A stretch of DNA of 64,000 nt from assembly GCA_024336345.1 (NCBI GenBank), contig JANFOG010000008.1:62001-126000 (forward strand), read 5' to 3'. The notes beneath the pieces were generated by a model. The model did not search any database. It had not been told where the DNA came from and worked only from the letters and a program-made list of their open reading frames with translations. Position numbers and translations under genes: made by a program. Of this stretch, positions 11,804 through 24,576 are shown piece by piece (position 1 is the stretch's first letter; the number at the start of each line of letters is the position of its first letter). Source of the DNA: Mariannaea sp. PMI_226 (taxonomy: Eukaryota; Ascomycota; Sordariomycetes; Hypocreales; Nectriaceae).

Positions 11804-13333
11804 ATGCTGCCTCCCCCTGTCAACTGTGTCATTTGTGGCTGCCCGTTTAGAATTGCTTCGCAAAATCAATACCGCGACGACGATGGATGGATATTTGAGG
11901 TGCCAACGGAGGACCAAACAAAGCAGGTTAGCATTGTCCCAAGTGCTGCTCAGATACTGAATTACCCAAACAATTCATACTCTAGTTTCATGCACTTTTG
12001 CAGAATTCCTCTACACCAAGTTCAGGATCCTCATAGATTGGAAATCGTAATGGGGAAATTTGTTAATTATGTTTTCAGTGGCTTATGAATAGTCGACTTA
12101 TTGGCGCTACTGCGTGCTTAGAGGAGTTTGCCAGCGACCTTTTTGAAATGTATGGATATCGTAACGTTCATTTCAATGACTTCTCAAACCATTGTGTTCC
12201 CTTGTTTTGCTAAGTCCTTGTTGTCTCCTATATAGACCCGAAAACCACTCAACAATCAATGGATTTTTTGTTTCCGGGCCTGCTGAGTATATAATGCCCA
12301 CGGGCTTCTCTCTCAATGGTATTGATTTTGAAGCCATGACAGTTTCGCAGAATGGCAAAGATACACTGTTCCCCCTGCATGAGGCCTGTTTAGAAATCGT
12401 GCAACGTGCGATTAGATGGCATCTGGAATCTAACCCAAGCTCCTCACTAACTCTAGCATCTATCTATCACATACTATGTATCCAGTATCTCTACGACTTT
12501 AAGGAAAGCAACACTACTCCTTCTAGTCTTAGTCTTGGCGCGCTACTCCATCGGTGCGGTCTGCGTTTCCGCCATCGTTATCATGGTGCTGGATTGCATT
12601 GGGGGGATTGCAGTCTCGGCTGGTTACAAAAAAAGGATAATGAGGTTTGTTGCGGTATCTTCAATCGAATCGCACATCAACATTAACTAATATTTTCCCC
12701 TTGTTGTAGTGGCTTTGCAATGACCCTATGGGTTCCCTTGAGGATGTTGCGCCTCCCGTCTCGCAAACTATACCGAAGCTCCGTTCATCTGAACTCAAGC
12801 CAGCAGCGGACCATAACCGCTCTGGTAGCAACCGTTCAATCTCAAATCTTGAAATAGCACTGCATTCATCCTTTGAAAGCCTTCCTTTGGAAATTTTACA
12901 GCTCATTATAGAATTTCTCCCGGTACAAGCTATCCTGCGCTTACAGCGTTGCTCTAAGACACTAAAGCAGCGCATCGTGCTTAGTCAAGCATTTTGGCGT
13001 GCCCATTTGCTTACAGGAAACTTGGCTCCTTATATCTGCCACCTTTCAGAGATGCCAGAAATAGCAACCAAAGACACATTTCAACTGGACTGGAAGAGTT
13101 TGGCCCAAAATCTGACAAGACGAGATCGCATCTTTGAAAAGGAAATAGTGTATATGGCACCTGCGTCCTGGGGATTCTGGAACAGGATCAGAATAGGCGT
13201 ATTGGTCAACTATCTTATACAATGGGCAGAAAGAGGTGACGTTGAACCTCCGGCCTACCCAATTCTCTCACCTGTACCACGCAGCTTTCAGATTCGGTTT
13301 CTTAGCCGCATTTACAATTGGTTTATGGTTTGA
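11804..13333 (+). CDS. F-box domain protein
   Basis: Four exons (11804..11926, 12079..12149, 12236..12644, 12710..13333) give 408 codons with consistent phases. The N-terminus has a CVICGCPF cysteine pair, followed by WLMNSRLIG and a FPLHEACLEI segment. These are typical of a family of large ascomycete F-box proteins, where this N-terminal part precedes the F-box. The F-box itself is at about residues 240-280 (FESLPLEILQLIIEFLPV, then RLQRCSKTLKQRI). After it comes a Trp-rich C-terminal stretch (SQAFWRAHLL, PASWGFWNRIR). F-box proteins recruit substrates to SCF ubiquitin ligases via Skp1; the substrate is unknown. The first intron (152 nt) is long for this window and could hide a small alternative exon. 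The ending FMV appears natural, without a further repeat domain. Confidence 0.85.
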
Positions 13334-14769
13334 GATTTGTTATGGGTGCCAAGAGCTGTAGTCTTTGTATTTGATTGTCAGTCTATCTGCCCCAGAGACG
13401 CCTGCTGGGCAAATCCAAAGCAGACTTATCGAACCAACGGCTTCGGATTACGGGTACTAGGCGACTAATGAATCACTAGTTAAGTTAGGCTAAAATGAGC
13501 CTACTAAATATTCGTGGGCATAGGCATCAACCAGACGACTTTATAATAGATATGCCATATTCAGGGCTGGGGCTCAGTCACTAGTAGATCATCTTGCTGC
13601 CGGTTAGATATCAACTGTTCTTTACAATGAGAGTCCTGATCAAATATAGCAATATCCAGTCGCGTTAGTCACCATCTTTACCATCACCTTCATCTCAGGG
13701 CTCCGTTTTTATTCCGTATTGGTTTAATCACTCCTCAACCACGCCGTAACTCCAAAGACTTGAAATGAACTGACCATACAAACAGCGATTTCATGAACCA
13801 TCTAGCCTAAGCAGCTTCGTACTCAAATAGTTGATGTAATAGCATTAAACGGTACAAATACACCTGAGGCATGGCACTGATGAATAGATAAGTGTACTGA
13901 TGAGAAGTACATCCTATGAACTGAGGAAAATTTTGAATATGACGGTAGGAACATAGAAGAGTACTCGGCAAAGTCTCCCTCAGGATTCATCAAATGACCG
14001 GGTAACGAACGCGTAAACGAGCCATCCATTTGCATTAGACGGTACGCTGACGAAGTCACTAACCGCCCAGCAAAGTTGACCATTACAATACAGTGTTGAA
14101 CGCATGTGTCGGGCGGAGCCTACCGTAGAGGAAAAGCCCGTTGCCCGTTCAACGGGAAGGAGGCTTGGGGAACGCTTGGGAATAATAACTAGTAAATTAG
14201 CTGTACGAATACTCTAATGTTCCCTATCCATACTATCACTGCATCTCTATGGGTCAGGCGCCCCGTGACACCACTGATTACATACAGCTATACCTACCCT
14301 GGAGTCCTGTACTTCACCCTGGCCAACAACTGCCTGCATTGACATAATAACCCTGCAGCGCAAAAAGTCAAGGATTCAAGCACCAAGTGATAAGCTGAGA
14401 GAAGGCATTATACAATTGCAGTCTCTTTCTACTGCTTTGTCCGTAACTATGTACTCTGCATGTTTGCTTATCTTGACAATGACAGTGGACCCTGCACTGG
14501 GATGCAATTGGTCAATGCATTCCCGAAATTAGCCTATTGCCAATGGCTAATATATAGTGCGACAAAAATCTCTGTCTCCCCAAGTGCATTGGCACAACTC
14601 AATTGATGAGCATGAGTCATAGGTGGAGGTATTTCCCATCAAGGAGAAGCGCAGAACCTATTTCTTTTCTCATGGTATTCATGGCTCCCCCCTGGAGGTT
14701 TATATGTTGCTCACGGATACAAGCAGGTAGGGTGTACAAGATTTACATCAACTCAGGAAGTTCAGCGCA
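13334..14769. other. Intergenic region, no gene recognised
   Basis: Only short frames without family character are present, including 13823..14083 minus and 14603..14809 plus. The last 200 bases should hold the promoter and leader of the arrestin-like gene. Confidence 0.55.
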
Positions 14770-16171
14770 ATGTCCAGAACAATCGATCTCAGTCACGCTC
14801 TCGGCGTGAGCGTCAGACTGAGTTCACCCACAAGCGCCTCGCAATCCTATATTCCGTCCTTCACCACCGGCGACGAGATCAGTGGAACGATTTCGATTGC
14901 TGTCTATTGTGATGTAGCTTTCGAGAACCTGCATGTGCTTCTTACAGGCATGATTACCTCCGTTTACTTGTTGGGCTTCTTATTAACTGACACTAGGGGA
15001 GCAGTTGACCGCGGTCCGTGGTGCAGTCCCTGATAAAGCTCACCACCAATTCCTGAGAATGCTGCAAACACTCGACGTATCAATTCTCTCAAATACGAAA
15101 GTGTTGAAGAAGGGAGGAAAACACGAATTTCCGTTCAAATTCCGTCTCATCGATTATTTACCCATCTCGTCTTGCTTACATTCAGTGGATGATCCTCTCG
15201 TAAGAGCAGCTCATCTTCACCTCCCACCCAGCCTCGGTGACGCTAGTATCGCTGGCTTTGGCGGCAAGCTCCGTGACGACTCTGCACCACCAGGCTGTAA
15301 GATTGTCTACAACATCCAAGCCAAGCTAGAGAGAATTAATTCTTTAACGGGCAAGCGTGAGACAATACCTTTAAAGTCACAGAAAGTCCGAATCAAACCA
15401 TCGGCTGGTGATGTGCCGCTTCCAGAACTGACACTCGACCCTCTCGACACCAACAATACACCTAAATGTGAAGTCGTCATTAGCCGTAAAGGCTCCGGGC
15501 TGCTAACGGGGCGTCTATCCGTTGCCCTGCAGAAACCGGATTGCTTCTGGCTGCCTCTCCGAGATCCCCACAGCGAGATCATCAGATCCGCCACCCTCAC
15601 TCTGACATATATTCCAGGTAGCCAAACGCATCTGACCACTAGTTTACAACCACCACCTGAATCGCTACCCGTCCTCAAATCACTCAAGGGTCAAATCACA
15701 GCTACCACATTATACACTACATCTATCACGCAAAGTTCTTCACACCTCTTCTGCCTCCCAACCAAAAAAAAAGATTTGTTCGGGAGACCGCTAAATTTCT
15801 CCGATAAGGTTATTCACCTACCTGTTCCTTCCCCTCCCAAGTTACAATGGGTTTACAACCCTCCGTCCAGTTCACCCCAACTTGCCATGTCTGCACCGGA
15901 ACTCAAACAGCTGGAGTTAGGTCAAGGTTATTACACTGCCTCGCTAATGGTCCCTGTGGCACTTGGCCGGGAGAACTACGTCACAACCTTTTACTCGTGC
16001 TTCATATCCAGGGTTTACAGCCTTAGCTTGCAACTTGAGGTTTCCCAGGCCCAATCGGTACCCCTCAAGACGATTAAAGTCACTGTACCAATAGAAATTG
16101 CTGCTAAACGTGATCCGGGGGTTCTGCCGTCCTATAATGCCTCTATGGGTGTTGTGCACACAGGTTTATGA
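14770..16171 (+). CDS. Arrestin-like protein (ubiquitin-ligase adaptor type)
   Basis: Two exons, 14770..14947 and 14997..16171, give 450 codons. The N-terminal half resembles an arrestin N-domain: an opening beta-strand region with a YIPSFTTGDEISGTISI segment, then the LLTGEQLTAVRG strand, FPFKFRLIDYLPISS, and a proline-rich link. The C-terminal half has KCEVVISRKGSG and ends with a strand reading KTIKVTVPIEI. Fungal arrestins commonly act as adaptors bringing Rsp5/Nedd4-type ligases to permeases, but no PPxY motif is visible here, so adaptor function is inferred from family only. The intron joining the two halves appears to use a GC donor (ACAG|GCATGA) and a CACTAG acceptor; no nearby GT donor restores the strand as smoothly. 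Confidence 0.8.
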
Positions 16172-17641
16172 ATTTTAAATAGTATGGCCTGTTCTATTCG
16201 ATATTTGTGAGTAGACATTGAAGGGAGGGGGCGCTTTGATACCCGGAGTATTATCACACGTCTAACTGGGGAAACGAGGTGACAGTGCTTGTATTGCAGC
16301 CTCCGAACACTAGGTCGATCTGAAAGTCACGATGGGCCGGGTGGGAGACTATTTTTCTTTGGCACGTATTATAACTTGGTAGAGTTTAGGTCAATATTAA
16401 TTTGCTGTGAATCTCATGACGATAAATTTCTTGCAATATATTTCCCTTCGTTTGGTTTCATAATACACCGAATAAGGAAGGCTTGGTTAGAAATTTTCAG
16501 CTTATCAAGGCAGTTTCATAGAAAACGTCAGTTACGTCGAACACTTGGATGATAATCTCCTTCAGGTAGCTGGAAAACATCTAATTTAGTATCATAGTAA
16601 CGGCTGCCACCTCTTCGCAAGAGGTTAGATATGAATTTTGCGCGAAGCATAAGGGGTACATTAGTATGTTGATTTCGCCGGTGTCTAGTGACCATGTCAG
16701 GAGTCTCTGACTTATAGCTCCCGGCTGGCTGATACCTGCTTCATTGGTCATAGTTTATTAAAAAGTCAATGAACTTGTATTTCAGGTTGAGCTGTCAGAG
16801 TCACATATCAAAATTCTCACACCATGCCCATGATGTGACTCTAAAATATCAGTAGTAAATGGGCGTCCACTGCGAAAAGAAAAATCATGTAGGAGCTCCA
16901 GAAAAGCTTAGGGCCGGCATTGGAACTACAGCGTAGCCTTCGTATCCAAGATGCAGAAACTAATCTCTGTTATCCTTGCATGGTTTTTTAGCCAAATAAA
17001 ATCTTGAATTCCGCATTCGGTCTGCTTGTGGTTGATTCAATTGCGTAAAGGACGTAGGCCTTCTCAGCTTCCTTGCAACCGATCTCCCATGAATTTGATG
17101 TGAACGAGACCTACAATGGCAGTCTTTTTTTTGGTGGAGGTGGGGGCATGGGGCATGGGGCGTGTATTTATAGTTGGCCCTTTGGACGCCCATATTCTCC
17201 TGTGTCAAAGGGAAGAAATGTGCCTCATCCCTCTACGAGTCACTCCGTCAAATAATTATTCGGACCTACGTTGGGTTGAGCTTATGGAATCATTCACCCG
17301 TGCTGTGAATGACAGCTTCTTGGATAATAGATGGCGGTGAACCTGATGGTAGCGGATAACGCCTCGAGCATGGTAAGTGGCATAAGCACAGGGATAGGGA
17401 ACTAAAACTAAACTGAGTGCAATTTTTAGATGTAAAGAGTCTGGCAAGATTTGCTCGTCTGACCAGGATGATATAGATAGCACCTACATACCTCTTTGTG
17501 ACTGAGCTAGGTGCGCACACTCTGCATGGACAAGCTACTTTCTCTTTGTGCCATAGCCTTGGAGGCCTTGGAATCCCGTCAACTTGCCTAATACTACCAC
17601 CTACCCAGGCTTCTCTCACCAATTGAGACTCAACCACAAAA
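16172..17641. other. Intergenic region, no gene recognised
   Basis: Only short open frames are seen, on both strands, without recognisable domains (for example 16289..16552 plus and 17290..17637 minus). A G-rich stretch with GGGGCAT repeats lies near 17136-17165. Confidence 0.55.
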
Positions 17642-19116
17642 TCAAGTCATCTTCACCATATACCGATCCAACAATTCTTTAACTAGGTCAACAGGGAGAG
17701 CTGGCTGTGTTCGTCCCTTAAATCCCGTAAGGTCCTCAGCTTTACATAGCGCATTCAGAATCGCTTCTTCCGTAGCCTCCGAGGCTGCATAAAATAGCGA
17801 ATCTATAACTTCGTTTTTTACCGTCTCCACTGACTGTATTTCCAGTGGAGGAAGATATTCAAAGCCGCTGGAGGCGTTTGCCAGCTCGTTGGGAGAGGTA
17901 CCCGTCGATAAAGCCAGAAAAATCTCACCGGAGAAGTTTCTCCCCGCTGAGTGGCCACCGACCTGTTCATACGTAGATGAGCTTTGGTAGCTGGGACAGT
18001 GCTACAAAGAAAGACTACTACCATACCTTGGCAATGCCTATACCAGCGTGTTGGGCAATACGGCGTAATTGGTGAGGGAGCAATGGGGCGTCGGTTCTTC
18101 GATTGGTTAGCAGATGGAGAGAAGGACCGATCATGGGAAGAGAACACACATGATGACAACTATAATACCTTCGGAGTGCATTAGTCAGTGGTTCACGAAA
18201 AGGGAATCGGAAGAAGAGTATACTTACTACCTTCAGCCGCTTTGCCACCAACGGGCAAAGGCACTTGTCGGTCTGGATCGTCTTTTGTCCTCTCTGCCCT
18301 TGCTAGCAATTCTCCGATAGGCACATTCCCAATACAAAGGTCAACCTTTTGGCCGTGGTTTGCCTGCACCAGAACACCAAGGGTGTAGTCTCTGCTATCG
18401 CCAGGAATAATCCGAGAGCTCGTCCCAGTCCCCCCCTTATAGCCATGGCATCGCATCGCCGTGCCTCCGCCATAGTTACCTTCATAAATACTAGTCTGCG
18501 ATTCAGCCGCGGCAATAGCCTCATAGACTGTGTCTTTAGTGACTTTCGAAGCACTAATATCATTGAGAAGTCCATCGTACGTTTCGCCCACAACAGGTAT
18601 ACTCATGCGACGTAAGGCTTCTATATCATCATCTCCTGCTTTTTTGGCCTGCTCATGTTGCCACAAGAAGAGCCCGTCATAGACTTTCCCGACACTAACT
18701 GTGTTAGTCAAGGCGACCGGCTGGGTTGTAGATTGTAAGCCTTCGTCGTGGGAAGAAAATATAATCAAAAGGATGGGAAATTCTCTACCCCATTAATGAA
18801 ACCCCATTCAGATAAAGCGTGTACGCCTGTCAACTCCCCCATCCCATTCAGATCATGGTTTGCCGCATAGCACGGAAGAGTTCGCGTCTCCTTGGCGCCT
18901 CGTGGAAAAATTACCGTGAGCCCAGTGTGGATGTCCGTGCCTTCATGGAGAGTAATCTGCCCGACCGTGACGCCTGGAAATGGTCAAAGTTGACTCATAC
19001 AGAGAAATAATCTACATCTTGTTCTCACCCTTGACATCAAGGAGCGAATTATTTGGGCCTGGTGAGAATCGTCCTGGACAGTACCCGAGATCTCGAATGC
19101 GGGGCCGGGTATTCAT
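17642..19116 (-). CDS. P1/S58-family N-terminal-nucleophile aminopeptidase (DmpA-like)
   Basis: Six exons (19029..19116, 18789..18973, 18228..18720, 18150..18168, 18027..18096, 17642..17962) give 391 codons with every phase consistent. The start is the ATG at 19116 reading MNTRPRIRDLGYCPG. Family hallmarks in order are SPGPNNSLLDV, VTVGQITL, GVHALSEWGFI, PVALTNTVSVG, MRCHGYKGGTGTSSR, and EGSIIVV followed by TDAPLLPHQL, then SGEIFLALSTG. In DmpA the Gly-Ser bond before the IIVV strand is cut autocatalytically and the new N-terminal Ser is the nucleophile; the corresponding Ser here is formed by codon A|GT across an intron. The enzymes release N-terminal residues from peptides, amides or beta-peptides. 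No signal peptide is evident. The remaining question is substrate range. Confidence 0.9.
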
Positions 19117-22100
19117 GGCCGTTAACGAACTGAGGAGAGCCAAGGTGCATGTATTAGCGTGGGCTTTGAGCTTTTTCGAATCTCTAAGAGAGAGGGCAGA
19201 AAGTGATGAAAGTAGCGGTAAAACGAAGAGGATACAGGTCCGTTATTGCAAAATCTGCCATGCAAAACGACTGCCACGATTACCCTGTCAATTCCGCACC
19301 GTATTCGATTACTCAGCTGGCAGCAACCAAGAACTTACCCCGCGTTCGTAGCTTTGACCAACTTCCAGATTGTGTTGCGCTAACTCTGTTGAACACCCAG
19401 CCCAGCCATCACGGTGGCTACGTAAGGGTGCAAGCGACCTACCAAACCGTCAGGAAGGCCACGAACCGTATCTACTTTAGTAACTAAACTGATAGTCGTA
19501 CTTACCACCCCACGTCTAGAGGAGAGATGGCTCAGCTAGACATTCGGGCATTACTGGCGGCTTCCTCACTAGGAAATCATTCTTTGTTGGACGGGGTGAG
19601 GTGACTTCATATTACGTGCGGAGAGTACCACGATTGGATCAGAAAAGCTGCAATAACTCACATGTATTACTAATAAGAGGTTTTTGACGACTCATTGCGA
19701 AGATGGGTTAAGGCTTGAAATATTTATGAATAGCCGCCTTTGATGCCCTGACCCCACCGCTCTACGACCCATTCTGCTTTGACCAATCTTCCGATTATTC
19801 CTCACGTCGTAGAAGGATAAAATGATAGGGTCTAGAAAAGAATTGGGAGCGCCGCAGTGAATTCACGTCTAGGCTCGAAACAGATCATGCTGTGGGTAAC
19901 ACTTATTGATGAATCTTTGATGGCCCTACCTAAGTTCTTGTTGCGGGCAGCTCTGCAAAGCTATGTATTTAGGGGTACAGAATCCTATTGTGGCTGTGGT
20001 ATTCAAGATCTCAAAACAGTCAACTAGGCCCGATCACAAGATACGTAGCCGTTCAGAAGAGGTAGGAAGTTCGCTGCCACAGAGGGTACGGCGATATTAC
20101 GTAAAAGAAGTCTCTAAATGAGAGTTGCGTTACGTAGGTGTTCTCCTTCTCTATGCCGGCAGCTGACTCACCTTCAGTTCTTCATACACAAGGAGCTCCA
20201 AGTCATAAATTAAAAGAAGAATACCCCACCAATACATTCAAAAGAACGTATGCCCTCAATGTGACTCAACTCTGACAACGCACGATTCGCGCGTGCCACC
20301 TGTCAGGAGGCAGAGCATAGCATCTGGAAGGAACCAAGCTTAGATGAGGTTGAAGTTTAGATAGGTTCTGATTTGTGCTCACGAGTAAGATTCGCTGTTG
20401 TTTCAAAAGATGGTGTTATTGCTACCCCTTATCCTAGGTCCCTTGACAAGCTTTGACCCTGGAACGATGTCACTCATATACCTGCGAGCCATAGCTTATA
20501 CATATTATGTGCAGGCGTGTTTCGGGGATCTGTGCGGATTCATACTCATTAACTATCTAATCAAAGGAGAAGTCTTTATATTTCTAGCAGCCCCTTCTAC
20601 CTCGGGGTGGCGGTGTAGCTCGATCCACTAGTCTCGCCATGACCCTTGGTAATTTAGTTCCTCCAGCAGCAGATTTGCCGAAGCACCCTTTCGTATTTGA
20701 AAAGGATATTTAGGTGATCTTATTATAACCTGGACTAGCCGAACTGCTCACAAAGTTGGATTTTGTCATACAACGGCAACACGAGGCAACGGGTTTGCCA
20801 TGATCCGGTCGGATATAATATATCGGGCCAAGAGGAAAAAAATCTTCTTTCTAATTCCAAATTAAATGCTGACGCTTCTCCACTTGAGTAAGAGAGGCGT
20901 GGACACCAAAAACTCCCCATGTTACACGTCAGCAATGATATACTTGCTAGGGGAGCACTGTTAAGTCGCGCTCATAGTTCACGGGCACAAACCATATCAA
21001 AAAGAACTGGAAAACCTCTTGCAGGCTTATAGTTTAAAATGTTTTCAACCTCCTTAGATAAAAGATACTTTATGCACCAACATTTAAGATACAAATCGTT
21101 GGCGTTCTAGCCTCGATCGTCTTTCTAGTATCGACTTTTGATGCCGATTGTTACGTGGATGGCAGCAAATGCAGCAGCCTCAAACCAATGCTTACTGAGA
21201 GGCTCATGAAAAAAAATATGTGAAAACAAGGATTACGCCCACTAAAAAGGGTGCACTACGTACTCATCCAGAACTGTCATGGAACTTGGGTTGTATACGC
21301 CACACGTTGACCTCACCCAAAAGTATGCGTCAAACAAGAAGGGATTCCAGAGCTGCTGGGATTTTCCCTAATCCCTCCCTAATCTATCATCTAAGCTAAT
21401 CACGAGTTATTTACAACAGGACACTACCGAGTAGGTCTCAGAGTGTGCCTATGTCGGCGTCCATGTGGAAGTGACCGGAATATTGTTGACTAATATGTGA
21501 ATGCTAAGAAAGAGAAAAATGGTCCACGGGAATATAATAGCTAGCTCTTTGAAGCTCACCCGTGGTGGACAGCACCATAAACGTCGGGTACTTTGCCGTT
21601 CTGCCTAAGGTACCTTGCCAAGCATCAGGTATTATAGGGATAAGAGCTGCGGCCAATTTCGGTCGGCGCTGGAAATGTCAAGTATAGGGTGGCTGTGGGT
21701 GCTCTCATGACTGTAGATTATGAAGTTACTCTAAAATAGTACCATGTCGTCCTCGTACCATACGAGAGCTGGTATTATGCTCACGAGTATCTGTGATGGC
21801 GAATTTATTACTGCCCTACGAAGCTGCTTCTAGAATGCATGATGCAAGAGTAGCTGCAAGCATAGCTATCGGCCTCTAGCTGGATCAGATCGGAGTTGGG
21901 GGAAGTCTGCTGACCAATTTTTTTTCCCCACTTCCTTTGGCCCACTGATCATTGTGGAGCTCGGCATTATTCTAGGTCCGCCATGCGGTGGTAACTTAGT
22001 AGTTCAGATAAGGCGAGCGATACCTATACATAGGTGTATGTAAGTGCCGCAACGAGAAATCAAATTATAGGCCATAGATATGTTTTGATGAATGCAAGAG

Positions 22101-24576
22101 GACGTGAAAGCATGAACTGCCAGGACAGGAAATCCTTGGCAATGCACTGATCCCTCCTATAAAATTTAAATAAACCCGTGAAGGTTCTCTCGGTTTGTCA
22201 GGTGAGGTAGCCGGCGGAGATGCAGATCAATACAGTTCAACATTATGCAGCATAAAACGTATCTGTCTCTCTCGCTCTCACCGCCCACTGTGAACAGGGG
22301 TATTTCATCGCAGCTTTAGCAGGCTAGACAGGTTTGCACCAACCAAAAACGAGCCGGCGTCAAGTTTATTTATGAGGCCATGTTTCCGTACACTTAAAGA
22401 TAATGCCATTACGGAACAATAGCAAATAGCTCTAGGCTTAGCATAGACAAGTTCAAACGAAAGCATGGATCGATCCACAGTAAAAGCACAGCTAGGCCTA
22501 GCGTAGGGCTGGAAGGCCACTATTCCCAGCTGCCAGTAGTTAGCTGCCATCCGGTCAACCGGCGAAGTCTGACTCGTGTATTCAATGTGCTCATTAAGCT
22601 TTCAAGAGACAAAATGCCATTTGCGTAGCCAGCCCTTGATTGACTCAATATGATCAAACTTCTATACGTCTTCGGTTTTGGACAGCACAATCGCCACGCG
22701 CAGCATTTCAGTTGGAGTGCAACGGGCCACTCACGGGGAATCAGAATCAGGAGATCGAGTTTCAGGGGCTTGACGCGCTGTGTTGTGCTCTGGACCGCGT
22801 GGGTAGAAACGCAGAGCACGTGGTGGCGGCAGCGAGTCTACTGTTGGATACAAGATGCTGACGGAGCGTGGCGAGTCTTTGAACCCGTCAAGACTCACCA
22901 CAACCGTAGTTTGTCCAGAGGCCTGTTTAGAATGCAGCGCGGGATTAATTTGGGCTTTTTTGATATCAATGTGCTGATGTTTGGGATGGCATGAACAAGA
23001 CCGTGTTGGTGCTGAGACCCTATGTCAGTCTTATATAAGCTTTGTTGTCACTGAGATGCAGACTCCAAACAGGAATCTACCTATCACCATTAATAGTAAG
23101 ACAGAAAGCTGCCGCCCTTTCTTGGTGTGGGCCATCTAAGGTGGGAAAGTTCCAGGATCTCTATTCTTCCCGTATTTCGATGGGCAGAAGGCACTTTTCT
23201 TCTATCATGGTCTGCGGTCCATGGCTTCTGCATTCCATAAAAGATTCAACAGCCTCGCCCGCATTCACCTGGTTCTGGTTTTGCTCGCCGCGGAAAAATC
23301 TTTACGATTCTCGGCGATTGAATTCTATATCGCTTGGAAACCAGAACCAAGTTTATCAGCAAGATGGCGAAATTTAATGCAGGACGTACACTTGACCATG
23401 CGTTGAGCTGACCTGGAGGAAACTACGAGAAAATTTGCTTGTCATTCCGAAAGCATTCGGGACAAGTCGGCTTACGGCATTCTTAGAGCCTGGGGCCATG
23501 ATTTGTAGCACTAAAGACCGGGCTAATAATGCGCATTCCTGCAGAGCTGAGTACTAAATTCGTCAATCGTCACTGGTAAAAAAAAAACCCAAGGGACCGT
23601 TCTGTGATTGCTGTTTCCTGTATGATGGGAGGAGGGGCACTATCTTACATTGACTTCCAGCAGTTGAGTATTTTTCATTAAATATCTTTTACGGATAGAA
23701 TAAATGTCTGGTTATGCGATGGCGTTCTCGATGTCGACAAACTCTCGCTCGACAATGACACTGGAATGAAATTTACTCGCACTAAATTCAAAGACTCGTA
23801 AGATGAACAAGGTCATCCTGTTCATCCTCACCTCGCACTCGGGCATGTTAGTTTGGACGAAAAAACCGGAGTTCTTGACTTTTCCGACCTGCTATCTAGG
23901 AAGCGCCTCTCACGGGGCTTCAGTGCTTCAATTAGTGCCACTGGAACAGCCGTAACAGAATACGGATGGGTCAACACTGTAAGAGTTTAGTCTTGTAGAT
24001 CGGACATGTAGTCTAGTCTGCACCGAGTTCCGCACAAATCTGAGGTAATCGCGTTTGTAATTGGAACAGGCAGTAAATCTAGATCCACCATGCCGCCCAA
24101 TTTTTGATTAATATTCATTGCGGAGATAAAAGTGTCAGCAACAGGCTGACGACATGCGCGTAAGCCGCCTCTATCTATCTAATCACAAGCGTCATCTCAG
24201 TGTATTAGTGATAGTCCCTCCGCCAAATATTGACCACGTCGACCATGCTCAGTCATCCCTAATCCAATCCCCAAAAACTTTGACCGGGATCTGACATAAC
24301 AAAATTTTGTTGTGCCGAAGGGGCACGGAACCTTGGACAAAAACTTAATATTTTGAGATGGACATGTCAACCCGAACCCCGAGGCAGGGGGTTTGGGATA
24401 TTGGATATGTATAGGACTATAAGCACTTCAAGAATGAAAACCTCCTGTGTTAAATTCCTCCCATCCTCAAAACCAGATCAAGTCTCAGACGATACTAACA
24501 TTAATCACTATCACTGCGATCTCGAGACGGATAGCTAAAATCATACGACCATTCACCTCAGTGAAGGGACAGCATC
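19117..24576. other. 5.5 kb gene desert
   Basis: I found no gene I can support. The largest frames cluster at 22305..23406: minus 22305..22550 and 22520..22819, plus 22640..22861, 22650..22994 and 23042..23377. They overlap each other in different frames, show no known motif and do not join through clear splice sites. The last 150 bases before 24577 are the expected promoter and leader of the MFS gene. No terminal repeats were noticed. Confidence 0.5.

Noticed and set aside
15307..15687. 126-codon minus frame within the arrestin-like gene
   Set aside because: Antisense shadow; the plus strand carries a coherent arrestin fold.
17136..17165. GGGGCAT repeats as telomere-like sequence
   Set aside because: Only two or three units, not a telomere motif, in a non-terminal position.
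22305..23406. Group of overlapping frames of 60-114 codons on both strands
   Set aside because: They overlap in different frames, show no motif and cannot be joined by good splice sites.
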